48,872 nucleotides of DNA from Eubacteriales bacterium (GTDB lineage Bacteria > Bacillota > Clostridia > Christensenellales > UMGS416), in assembly GCA_028693155.1 (NCBI GenBank), contig JAQUVY010000006.1, positions 1 to 48,872 of the forward strand, given 5' to 3'. Position 1 is the first letter of the stretch. Every line of letters starts with the position of its first letter. Positions 18,211 to 26,930 of this stretch are shown here, one piece after another. The notes beneath the pieces are model-generated. The model ran no database searches. It had not been told where the DNA came from and saw nothing but the letters and a program-made list of their open reading frames with translations. Position numbers and translations under genes: made by a program.

Positions 18211-18242
18211 AGAGGCGGTGTCACAGGACACCGCCTCTTTTT
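18211..18242 (+). terminator. Intrinsic terminator
   Basis: AGAGGCGGTGTCACAGGACACCGCCTCT followed by TTTTTCT. Confidence 0.9.
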
Positions 18243-18263
18243 CTGTTATGTGCCGTTTTATGC

Positions 18264-19202
18264 TCAGTACACGAGCTGATGACGGAAATAAAAGAAGCTG
18301 TCGCTATGGCTGTGAATGGACAGCACCCGGCTGTGGGGGTGCGCGGTGGAGGAAAAGCCTCTTCCATTTTGTCCCAGGGTCAGCGCTTTTCCGCCGATAT
18401 ACAAGCAGGAATAATCCAGAAACAGTTCATCCATCATGCCCAAAGATAACAGATGGTGCATATATCCCGGGGTTTCCACCAGCATGGTATCCACGCCCAT
18501 CCGCTTCAAAATGGCCATGCTTTGCGCGGAATCTGGGGTGTCTTTTCCTGTGACGATCACGGGAATTGCCTGGGAATCGGCCGCCGTCTCCCTCGCCTGA
18601 ACTTCCCAGTCGCCGTCTGCGTTGATCAACCGGCAGGGCGACGTCATGTGCTGGCGCACATACTCCGCCCCCGCATGGGAGGTGCAGATCATAACGGGCA
18701 CTTCCGGGGTGTGAAACAGGACATGGTCATACGGTACATCCGTGCCGTCCAGCGTCATCACCACGTTCCACGGAACGGCAGACTTGCCCATGGCAAGCCG
18801 CGCGTCCTCCAGATCTTGGTCAAAGATGTGCCCCGTAAAGTCACTTTCCGCATTGATGGTCCCCGTGCCCACGGCGATGGCATCCGCCGCGCCGCGCAGC
18901 AAATTTAGGATCCACCAGTCGCTCATGGCGCCATCGGGATCCAGGCGGTTCTGGCGAGCAATCAGCGGCCCCTGCGGCGCGTCCTGAAAGGCGATCCGCC
19001 CGTCGATGGAAGTCACAAAAGAGGCGTACAGATACGGCCGGTCGGCCCGCAGGCTTTCAAAGGTCAGCTCGCCGTATACCTTTTTGATCTTGTCGCAGCT
19101 GATGGGATGATATTCAAAGGCAGACAAGCGGTCGCTTTGATAGATCTGCCGCAGGCCCACCTGCTCCACGGTCAAGGGCATTTTGGGTAATGATGTCGCC
19201 AT
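18264..19202 (-). CDS. RibD C-terminal / dihydrofolate reductase-like family protein
   Basis: RPYLYASFVTSIDGRIAFQDAPQGPLIA; DAIAVGTGTINAESDF; VDTMLVETPGYMHHLLSLGMMDELFLDYSCLYIGG. Confidence 0.8.
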   Translation of the reverse strand: MATSLPKMPLTVEQVGLRQIYQSDRLSAFEYHPISCDKIKKVYGELTFESLRADRPYLYASFVTSIDGRIAFQDAPQGPLIARQNRLDPDGAMSDWWILNLLRGAADAIAVGTGTINAESDFTGHIFDQDLEDARLAMGKSAVPWNVVMTLDGTDVPYDHVLFHTPEVPVMICTSHAGAEYVRQHMTSPCRLINADGDWEVQARETAADSQAIPVIVTGKDTPDSAQSMAILKRMGVDTMLVETPGYMHHLLSLGMMDELFLDYSCLYIGGKALTLGQNGRGFSSTAHPHSRVLSIHSHSDSFFYFRHQLVY

Positions 19203-19216
19203 GGTGCTCTCCTCCC

Positions 19217-19948
19217 TCAAATCAGGCTGCCGCCGCAGGCCCCAATGCATTCTCCGGTAACATAGCCGCTTTCGTCGCTGGCCAGGTACAGGGCCGCGGC
19301 CGCCATGTCATCCACCGTTCCCAGCTTCTGCAGGGGGTATATGGAGGCCATTTCGCGGACAAACGCTTCCTTCTCCTGGGGAGAGGACAAGCGCGCCTCC
19401 ACCATGGGGGTCATCACCAGCCCGGGATTGATGCAGTTCGCCCGGATGGCCGGTGCCTGCTCCGCGGCAATGCATTTGGTGAGCATGATAACCGCCGCCT
19501 TGCTTGGGCAATAGCTGATGCGCTCGGGAATGGGACGTACGCCCAAGTCGGAACCGAGGTTCACGATCGCCGCGCCGGGATGCATCTTCAGCGCGGGCAG
19601 CGCTGCCTTGCACATATGAAATACGCCGCCCACGTTAATGCGGAACTGACGCTCAAACTCTTCGGTGGTGGTGTGCTCCATATCGCCGATCCCCGTTACG
19701 CCGGCGCAGTTGACCAGGATATTGACCTTTCCAAACCGCTTAACCGCGGCCTCCACCACCGCCTGCGCGCTCTCATAGCACGTCAGGTCGGCCTGCAAAT
19801 AATCCGCCTGCGGGTGTTCCAGGCGCATTTTCGCCTCGATGCCGCAGCCGAATACCTGCGCACCCTCCTGCAAAAACCGCCGGGCGATGCCCTCGCCTAT
19901 GCCCGAGCTTGCCCCGGTAATGATCGCCGTTTTTCCTTCTAAACGCAT
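19217..19948 (-). CDS. SDR-family oxidoreductase
   Basis: GKTAIITGASSGIGEGIARRF; NCAGVTG; SYCPSKAAVIML (YxxxK); INPGLVMTPM. Confidence 0.93.
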   Translation of the reverse strand: MRLEGKTAIITGASSGIGEGIARRFLQEGAQVFGCGIEAKMRLEHPQADYLQADLTCYESAQAVVEAAVKRFGKVNILVNCAGVTGIGDMEHTTTEEFERQFRINVGGVFHMCKAALPALKMHPGAAIVNLGSDLGVRPIPERISYCPSKAAVIMLTKCIAAEQAPAIRANCINPGLVMTPMVEARLSSPQEKEAFVREMASIYPLQKLGTVDDMAAAALYLASDESGYVTGECIGACGGSLI

Positions 19949-19950
19949 AT

Positions 19951-20646
19951 TCAATCCTCCTTATCCAAAGCCACGCCCACGCGAGACACGCATACGCGCT
20001 GATTTTCTTTATAGTCTGCCGTCATGGTCACGCTGCCCGCGCCCATCGCCTGTTCAAACAGCTGTGCCCGCTCAATAAGCTTTTGCACCGGCACGCCCTC
20101 CCAATCCTGCATGCTGCGCCAGTAAGTGACGGTGGTCACTTCCCCGGGAACATCCTGGCTGAGCCAGACTTCCTTTGCAACAAAGCCCGGTTGACGCCGC
20201 AAAAAATCCGTCCAGATGGCGGCATCCTGCTCCACAAAGCGCTGGGTCAAAGCCGGATCCACGCGGAATACCCGCTGCTCCACCGGTCGGCTCTGCGCCT
20301 GGCACGGGCCGCAGCGCAGAATGCTCTGCAGAGGCGGCTCTTCGGCAAAGGTATGGGGCACATCGCCCAGCGCCAGCTCAAAGCGCTGCTGAATGGCTTC
20401 CAGATCCTTCCCGGGAATGCTCTTCCACTCCTCCCAGCTGTTCCAATAAATAATGGAAACGAGCAGCGCCGGGTCCTCCCGTCCCTGCAGGATCTCCTTG
20501 CCCAAAAAGCCGGGATACGCGCTCAGTGCTTTTGTCCAAACCTCATAATCCGCCTCGATGTAGTGCTGCGCCTGCTGGGGATCGGCAAGACGGACATACA
20601 GTCGTTCCACCACCGCGGCACGGGCGGTTTCCTCAAAACTCATCAT
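19951..20646 (-). CDS. TIGR03792-like protein with two tandem ABM-like domains
   Basis: Two similar halves: VERLYVRLADPQQAQHYIEADYEVWTKALSAYPGFLGKEI...IIYWNSWEEWKSIP and EQRVFRVDPALTQRFVEQDAAIWTDFLRRQPGFVAKEVW...VTYWRSMQDWEGVP. Confidence 0.7.
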   Translation of the reverse strand: MMSFEETARAAVVERLYVRLADPQQAQHYIEADYEVWTKALSAYPGFLGKEILQGREDPALLVSIIYWNSWEEWKSIPGKDLEAIQQRFELALGDVPHTFAEEPPLQSILRCGPCQAQSRPVEQRVFRVDPALTQRFVEQDAAIWTDFLRRQPGFVAKEVWLSQDVPGEVTTVTYWRSMQDWEGVPVQKLIERAQLFEQAMGAGSVTMTADYKENQRVCVSRVGVALDKED

Positions 20647-21209
20647 GTCCAGCTCTCCTGTGCATTGATTTTTTCCGCCAAAGCGGCAATTTCCTGTTGT
20701 ACATCCGGACGCTGATCCAGACCCGCGGCGTCCGAATTGCTCAGGGTAACCACGCCCAGACAGCGCGCGTTCAGATCCGTAAGCAGGCCCTTCATGGGAA
20801 TCTCCGCGGCGGTAAACTGGTTTTCAAAGGAAGGGGCGCCGCCCACCAGCATGATGCCGCCGATCTTTTCTCTGCCGCCATCGTCCTTGCGCACGTTCCG
20901 GGCCCAGTAAATCTGGCAGCGATCCATCACCAGCTTCATGGGCGCGGGAACCGTATAAAAATAGACCGGTGCGGCGAGAATGATGCACTGCGCCTCATCG
21001 ATCTTCTGATAAATTTCCTGCATGCCGTCCCGCACTGCACAGCCCCGGGTTTTCCAGCAATAGCGGCAGTCCAGGCAGGGTGAAATATTCTTCAGCCTGT
21101 AGCAATCAATCACTTCAGCCGGCGTGTCCAGCCGACGGTTCAGCTCCTCCACCATTTGCCGGGTACGCCCGTTTTTACGCGCGGCGCCCAGAAAAATCAA
21201 GGTCTTCAT
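20643..21209 (-). CDS. Flavodoxin family protein / NADPH-dependent FMN reductase
   Basis: MKTLIFLGAARKNGRTRQMVEEL; CLDCRYCWKTRGCAVRDGMQEIYQKIDEAQCIILAAPVYFYTVPAPMKLVMDR. Confidence 0.9.
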   Translation of the reverse strand: MKTLIFLGAARKNGRTRQMVEELNRRLDTPAEVIDCYRLKNISPCLDCRYCWKTRGCAVRDGMQEIYQKIDEAQCIILAAPVYFYTVPAPMKLVMDRCQIYWARNVRKDDGGREKIGGIMLVGGAPSFENQFTAAEIPMKGLLTDLNARCLGVVTLSNSDAAGLDQRPDVQQEIAALAEKINAQESWT

Positions 21210-21283
21210 TGTTGCATCCTCCCTAAAAAAAGTTGACGCAACAGTGCTCACTTTCGTTTGCCCTAAGTGCAGCGTTTAAAATG

Positions 21284-21312
21284 ATTGTACATTTTTCATG
21301 AGCGCTTGTCAC
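21284..21312 (-). promoter_or_regulatory. Promoter of the flavodoxin-ABM-SDR-RibD-like operon
   Basis: GTGACA-17 nt-TACAAT on the minus strand, divergent from the TetR gene. Confidence 0.55.
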
Positions 21313-21395
21313 GGGAGAATTTTGCGGCGCAGCGTTTTTCCTTGTTTGCATTTTTCTGAGATTTATCATAAAATAACCAAAAAGGAGGGTGAGCC

Positions 21396-21980
21396 GTGCC
21401 GCAATTTACCGAAAAAGCCATTGTCGATTCTTTTATCCACCTGCTCAACGAAAAGCCTCTGGAAAAGATCACGGTCAAAGACATTGTGGAGGACTGCGGC
21501 ATCAACCGCAACACCTTCTATTATCATTTTGAAGATATTCCCGCTCTGGTAAAAACCATTTTAGCGGCGGATACACAGCGCGTTTTGGAGGAACACAGCA
21601 TATCGGAAAACTGGGAAGACGGATTCATCGCCGCCACCCGCTTCGCGCGGGAAAACAAGCGGGCTGTTTTTCACATTTACCACTCGGTCAGCCGGGAAGT
21701 TTTCGATACTTACCTCAAGGACATTGCCCGTTCGGTCATCACGCGCGTCATTGACCAGCTTGCGCAAAACAGCTCGGCAGCTCCCCAGGACAAAGCGCTG
21801 ATCGCGAGCTTCTACACCTCCGCGCTGGTCGGCATGGTCATTGACTGGCTGGACGCAGATATGCGCTACGACGCCGAAGCGGTGATTCGCCGCGCGGGGC
21901 TTTTGCTGGAAGGGCATCTTGCCGACGCGCTGCGGCACAGCGAGCTGGCGCCTTTGTGGACGGACACGCCCACCCGTTAG
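21396..21980 (+). CDS. TetR/AcrR family transcriptional regulator
   Basis: GTG start after AGGAGG; MPQFTEKAIVDSFIHLLNEKPLEKITVKDIVEDCGINRNTFYYHFEDI. Confidence 0.9.
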   Translation: MPQFTEKAIVDSFIHLLNEKPLEKITVKDIVEDCGINRNTFYYHFEDIPALVKTILAADTQRVLEEHSISENWEDGFIAATRFARENKRAVFHIYHSVSREVFDTYLKDIARSVITRVIDQLAQNSSAAPQDKALIASFYTSALVGMVIDWLDADMRYDAEAVIRRAGLLLEGHLADALRHSELAPLWTDTPTR

Positions 21981-22019
21981 ACGTTTTTCCCACTTTGCCC
22001 AAAAATTGGCCGAACCTGC

Positions 22020-22051
22020 GGCGGTGCACAAAATATGTGCACCGCCTTTTT
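22020..22051 (+). terminator. Intrinsic terminator downstream of the tetR gene
   Basis: GGCGGTGCAC-AAAATAT-GTGCACCGCC followed by TTTTTGTT. Confidence 0.85.
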
Positions 22052-22115
22052 GTTATCCGTTTTTCTTTCTCCTTATTTCTTTACAATAAAAGAAAAAAAG
22101 GAATGGGCAAACCTG

Positions 22116-22709
22116 ATGAAAACCGTAAGAACTGCAAAAATCGGATACATTGTAATCTCGGCATTGTTTTGCCTGGCAGGTGCGCTGCTCATCGCCTTTC
22201 CCGGCACCTCGGTAACCGCCCTGTGCTCGGCCATGGGCGTGCTGCTTCTTATCTACGGTGTCGTAAAGGTGGTGGGTTTTTTCTCCAAAGACTTGTACAG
22301 GCTGGCTTTTCAGTTTGATCTGGCGTTGGGGCTGCTGTCGGCGGCAGTGGGATTGATTCTGCTGCTTCATCCCGTCGCGATCCTGTCCATGGTGCACTTC
22401 ATCGTCGGCATTTTGATTTTGGCCGATGGACTGTTCAAGATACAGATCGCGCTGGACGCTCGCCGTTTCGGGCTGACCCAATGGTGGCTTATCTTTGCCG
22501 GAGCGATCCTGGCAGGCGTGTTTGGACTGCTGCTCATCATAAAGCCCTTCCAGGGCGCCGAAGTCATCATGGTCAGGACCGGCATTTCCCTGCTGGCCGA
22601 GGGCCTGCTGAATTTGTTTGTCGCGGTGTATGCCGTGAAAATTTTAAAACAGGGACAGAACGAAGTCGTCGTGACCGAGTTCTGCGAAAAGGAGGATAAA
22701 CCGCAATGA
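22116..22709 (+). CDS. DUF308 (HdeD-like) membrane protein
   Basis: MKTVRTAKIGYIVISALFCLAGALLIAFPGTS; repeated TM hairpins ILILADGLFKIQ. Confidence 0.8.
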   Translation: MKTVRTAKIGYIVISALFCLAGALLIAFPGTSVTALCSAMGVLLLIYGVVKVVGFFSKDLYRLAFQFDLALGLLSAAVGLILLLHPVAILSMVHFIVGILILADGLFKIQIALDARRFGLTQWWLIFAGAILAGVFGLLLIIKPFQGAEVIMVRTGISLLAEGLLNLFVAVYAVKILKQGQNEVVVTEFCEKEDKPQ

Positions 22710-24811
22710 AGTTTGGGAAAGCGGTGGTCAAATGCCGCATACCAATCCTGATTTTGTGCCTGCTGCTGATCGTACCCTCGGTCTTGGGCATGGTCAAAAC
22801 CCGGATTAACTATGACATGCTCACCTACCTGCCCGAGGATCTGGACACGGTAGCCGGGCAGAACATCCTGATGGATGACTTTGGAAAGGGCGCATTTTCC
22901 TTTCTGATCGTGGAAGATACATCCGATAAGGACATCGCCGCGATGAAAAGCGCCGTTGAACAGGTTGAGCACGTGGACAGCGTGATCTGGTACAATTCCG
23001 TGGCCAACCTCTCCATCCCGGAAGAGATTCTGCCGCAGAAGTATTACGATGCCTTTTACGCAGGCAATGCCCAGCTGCTGGCCGTCTTCTTTGACACCTC
23101 CACCTCGGCGGATGAAACCATGGACGCCATCCGCGGGGTGCGCGCCGCCGCCGGCAAGCAGTGCTTTGTGGCTGGCATGTCCGCTCTGGTCACCGACCTG
23201 AAGGATCTGTGCGAGAAAGAAGAGCCCATCTACGTGGGGCTGGCCGTCGTGCTGGCCTGCGCCGCCATGATGCTGTTTATGGACAGCTGGCTGATCCCCT
23301 TCGTTTTTCTGGCCAGCATCGGCGTTTCCATCCTCACGAATATGGGAACAAACTACTTTTTGGGTGAAATATCCTACCTGACCAAAGCGCTGGCCGCCGT
23401 GCTGCAGCTGGCCGTCACCATGGATTACTCCATCTTCCTGTGGCACAGCTACAACCGCCAGAAGGAGCTTTGCCCCGACAACAATACCGCCATGGCCAAC
23501 GCCATTCATGAAACGCTGACCTCGGTCATCGGCAGCTCTGTTACGACCATTGCGGGCTTCATCGCGCTGTGCTTCATGAGCTTTACGCTGGGCCGCGATC
23601 TGGGCATTGTCATGGCAAAAGGCGTGCTGCTGGGCGTTTTGGGGTGCATTACCCTGCTGCCCACTCTGATCTTGCTGCTGGACAAGCCGCTGGAAAAAAC
23701 GCGTCATCGCTCGCTGCTGCCCCCGATGAATAAGCTTTCGGCGTTCGTGACCAATCGATACTGGATCTTCCTGGTGGTATTTGCGCTGGTCCTAACGCCG
23801 GCTTACATCGGTTATCGCAACACCAACAACAGCGTTTACTACGATTTGGGCGACAGCCTGCCCAAGGATATGGAATATGTCATCGCCAACAGCAAGCTGC
23901 AGGATGAGTTTGACATAGGCTCCACGCACATGCTGCTGGTGGACTCCTCCCTGTCCGCCAAGCAGGTGAAGGCCATGACCGACGAGCTGGAGACCGTTCC
24001 CGGCGTAAAATACGCGCTGGGGCTGGACAGCGTGGTGGGTTCTCTGGTTCCTGAGGATATTTTGCCTGACTCGGTGCGCAGCGTGCTGGAAAGCGACCGC
24101 TGGAAGCTGATGCTCATCAATTCCGAGTATAAAGTCGCCAGCGACCAGGTCAATGATCAAATCGACTCGCTCAACGCGGTGGTAAAAAAATACGATTCCA
24201 GCGCCATGCTCATCGGCGAGGCGCCCTGCACCAAGGACATGATCGAGGTGACCGACACGGACTTCCGCGTTGTCAACACCATTTCCATCGCCGCGATCTT
24301 TGTCATCATCCTGCTGGTGGAAAAGAGCCTTTCCCTGCCCGTTATACTGGTATCGGTCATCGAGCTGGCCATTTTCATCAACCTGGGTCTGCCCGCGTAC
24401 ACCGGCACGTCTCTCCCCTTTATCGCGCCGATCTGCATCAGCACCATCCAGCTGGGCGCTACGGTGGACTACGCCATCCTGATGACCACGACCTATAAGG
24501 GCAACCGACGCGCCGGGCAGGACAAAAAAAGCGCCGTTTCCAACGCGCTTTCCGCATCCATCCCCTCTATCGTGGTCAGCGCCATGGGCTTGTTCGCCGC
24601 CACGTTCGGTGTGGCTGTTTACTCCAACATTGATATCATCAGTTCTCTGTGCAGCCTGATGGCGCGCGGCGCCATCGTGAGCATGTTCTGCGTCATCTTT
24701 ATCCTGCCGGCGCTGTTTATGCTGCTGGATCGCGTGATCTGCGCGACCAGCCTGGGCTTCCGGCCGGGCAAAGGACGTACATCTAAAAATAATTCGGAGG
24801 TCTCATTATGA
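22706..24811 (+). CDS. MMPL/RND-superfamily transporter
   Basis: Two RND halves; ISYLTKALAAVLQLAVTMDYSIFLWHSY; ICISTIQLGATVDYAILMTTTY; ATG overlaps the DUF308 stop. Confidence 0.92.
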   Translation: MKFGKAVVKCRIPILILCLLLIVPSVLGMVKTRINYDMLTYLPEDLDTVAGQNILMDDFGKGAFSFLIVEDTSDKDIAAMKSAVEQVEHVDSVIWYNSVANLSIPEEILPQKYYDAFYAGNAQLLAVFFDTSTSADETMDAIRGVRAAAGKQCFVAGMSALVTDLKDLCEKEEPIYVGLAVVLACAAMMLFMDSWLIPFVFLASIGVSILTNMGTNYFLGEISYLTKALAAVLQLAVTMDYSIFLWHSYNRQKELCPDNNTAMANAIHETLTSVIGSSVTTIAGFIALCFMSFTLGRDLGIVMAKGVLLGVLGCITLLPTLILLLDKPLEKTRHRSLLPPMNKLSAFVTNRYWIFLVVFALVLTPAYIGYRNTNNSVYYDLGDSLPKDMEYVIANSKLQDEFDIGSTHMLLVDSSLSAKQVKAMTDELETVPGVKYALGLDSVVGSLVPEDILPDSVRSVLESDRWKLMLINSEYKVASDQVNDQIDSLNAVVKKYDSSAMLIGEAPCTKDMIEVTDTDFRVVNTISIAAIFVIILLVEKSLSLPVILVSVIELAIFINLGLPAYTGTSLPFIAPICISTIQLGATVDYAILMTTTYKGNRRAGQDKKSAVSNALSASIPSIVVSAMGLFAATFGVAVYSNIDIISSLCSLMARGAIVSMFCVIFILPALFMLLDRVICATSLGFRPGKGRTSKNNSEVSL

Positions 24812-26871
24812 AACATTGCAAGCATACCAACATCGCAAAGGTACTGACCGTGACGTTGGCCGCGCTGGTCGTATGCAGCGGTGTGGGCGTGGCCGCCTAC
24901 GCAACCGGCCTGAAAAGCGGCACAGGCAACGCGAACACCGCGTCTTCCGGCACCGCGGCCGATCAGAACTATAAAGACGAAACCGTCTATGTGATCGCCG
25001 CAGCCGACGGCACCCCGCAAAAAGTGATCGTCAGCGATTGGCTGCGCAACAATACGGGCAGCGCTTCCCTCTCGGACTACAGCGAGCTGGGCGACGTCAC
25101 CAACGTAAACGGCGACGAGACCTACGTCATGAACGGCGAGCATATGCGCGTGTGGGACGCGCAGGGCGGCGACATCTGCTACCAGGGCGAAACCGACAAG
25201 GAACTGCCCGTCAGCCTGTCCGTGCAATACAAGCTGGACGGCGATCCTATTTCTCCTGAAGTGCTGGCCGGCAAAAGCGGCCGCATCACCATGCGCTTCA
25301 ACTACACCAACAACCAATCCGAGGTTGTGGAAATTGACGGCGAAAAGCAGACGGTGGTCGTCCCCTTCGCCATGATAACCGGAATGATTCTGGACAACGA
25401 CCGCTTCTCCAACATCACCGTGACCAACGGCAGAGTCATCAACGACGGCAACCGCACCATTGTGGCCGGATTCGCCATTCCCGGGCTGCAAAAGGACCTG
25501 GGGCTGGACGAGGACACGCTTTCGCTGCCTGAGTACGTGGAAATTTCCGCCGATGTAAAGGATTTTGCCCTGACCACCACGCTGACGCTGGCCAGCAACG
25601 GCGTGTTTGACGCAATGGACGCAGAAAAAACAGATAATTTGGATGAACTGTTCTCCTCCGTCGGTCAGCTTACCGACGCCATGGATCAGCTGATGGACGG
25701 CTCTTCGGCCCTTTACGGCGGCATGAGCACGCTTTTGGAAAAATCCGGTGACCTCATCAGCGGGATTGACCAGCTGGTCAGCGGGGCGAAAAAGCTGGCG
25801 GCCGGCGCAGGCGACGCAGACAACGGCGCTGCGCTGCTGCACACCAAGCTCTCCGAGTTGTCCGCCGGGCTGACCCAGTTGACTTCGAAAAACAGCGATC
25901 TGAACAACGGTGCCCAGCAGGTATTTGCCAGCTTGCTGAGCGCGGCCGACAGCCAAATTGCCGCCAGCGGCCTTACCCTTCCCAAACTGACCATGGAAAA
26001 CTACGCCACCGTGCTAAACGGCGCCATCGCTTCGCTGGATGAATCCTCCGTGCGCCAACAGGCCACCAACACGGCGCGCAGCCAGGTTGAGGCGGGCGTA
26101 CGCGCCCAGGAAGCCACCATTCGCGCCGGCGTGGAAGCCGCAGTGCGTCAAAGCGTTTTGGAGAATGTGCTGGCCGCCCAGCCAACGCCGATGACGGTGG
26201 CGCAGTACACCGCCGCGGTAAACGCGGGCACCATTGACCCCGCCGTGCAGACCCAGGTGGAAACCGCCGTTGATACGCAAATGAGCGGCAAGACCTCCAC
26301 CATCGACACGCAGACCGAAGCCAAAATACAATCCCTGATCTCCCAGCAGATGCAGGACCCCACCATACAAGGCAGAATCGAAGCCGCCGTTGCCGCCGCG
26401 AAAAAAGGTTCGGGCAGCCTGGCACAGCTCAAAGCGCAGCTGGACAATTATGATGTCTTCTATCAGGGCGTGCTTGCCTACACCTCCAATGCTTCCAAGG
26501 CATCCGATGGTGCTTCCCAGCTGCTGGCCGGCTCTAAAACGCTCAGCGACGGCGCGGCGCAGGTATCCGACGGTGCAAGCCAGCTTTATGCCGGGCTGCT
26601 GAAGCTGCAAAGCAGCAGCAGCGCGCTGACCAACGGCGTAACTGAACTGACCGACGGTGCCATGCAGCTCTCCGACGGGATAAAAGAGCTCAACGAAAAA
26701 GGTGTGCAGAAGCTGGTAGACGCCGCCGGCGGCGATCTGAAGGGCTTAACCACCCGCCTGCGCGCCACGCTGGATGTCACCAAGGACTATCGCTCCTTCA
26801 CCGGTGTTTCGGACGACATGAACGGAGACGTTAAGTTTGTCTACCGCACCGAGTCAGTGGGAAATAACTGA
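24808..26871 (+). CDS. Exported heptad-repeat (X-X-X-Leu-X-X-Gly; YhgE/Pip-like) protein
   Basis: N-terminal signal/TM; repeated LxxG heptads (LSAGLTQLTSKNSDLNNGAQQ; ASQLLAGSKTLSDGAAQVSDGASQLYAGLLKL...LTNGVTELTDGAMQLSDGIKEL). Confidence 0.85.
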   Translation: MKHCKHTNIAKVLTVTLAALVVCSGVGVAAYATGLKSGTGNANTASSGTAADQNYKDETVYVIAAADGTPQKVIVSDWLRNNTGSASLSDYSELGDVTNVNGDETYVMNGEHMRVWDAQGGDICYQGETDKELPVSLSVQYKLDGDPISPEVLAGKSGRITMRFNYTNNQSEVVEIDGEKQTVVVPFAMITGMILDNDRFSNITVTNGRVINDGNRTIVAGFAIPGLQKDLGLDEDTLSLPEYVEISADVKDFALTTTLTLASNGVFDAMDAEKTDNLDELFSSVGQLTDAMDQLMDGSSALYGGMSTLLEKSGDLISGIDQLVSGAKKLAAGAGDADNGAALLHTKLSELSAGLTQLTSKNSDLNNGAQQVFASLLSAADSQIAASGLTLPKLTMENYATVLNGAIASLDESSVRQQATNTARSQVEAGVRAQEATIRAGVEAAVRQSVLENVLAAQPTPMTVAQYTAAVNAGTIDPAVQTQVETAVDTQMSGKTSTIDTQTEAKIQSLISQQMQDPTIQGRIEAAVAAAKKGSGSLAQLKAQLDNYDVFYQGVLAYTSNASKASDGASQLLAGSKTLSDGAAQVSDGASQLYAGLLKLQSSSSALTNGVTELTDGAMQLSDGIKELNEKGVQKLVDAAGGDLKGLTTRLRATLDVTKDYRSFTGVSDDMNGDVKFVYRTESVGNN

Positions 26872-26881
26872 TCTTTTCACC

Positions 26882-26919
26882 AAAAAAGGCTTCCCGGCCA
26901 TGGCCGGGAAGCCTTTTTT
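26882..26919. terminator. Bidirectional terminator, perfect 38-nt palindrome
   Basis: AAAAAAGGCTTCCCGGCCATGGCCGGGAAGCCTTTTTT between convergent genes. Confidence 0.92.
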
Positions 26920-26930
26920 ATTTTATGCGA

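Noticed and set aside
22367-23707. 446-aa minus ORF opposite DUF308/MMPL
   Set aside because: Gln/His-rich shadow ORF; the + strand reading is a clear MMPL transporter.
24619-25956. 445-aa minus ORF opposite the heptad-repeat gene
   Set aside because: Antisense artefact; no coherent protein family signature.
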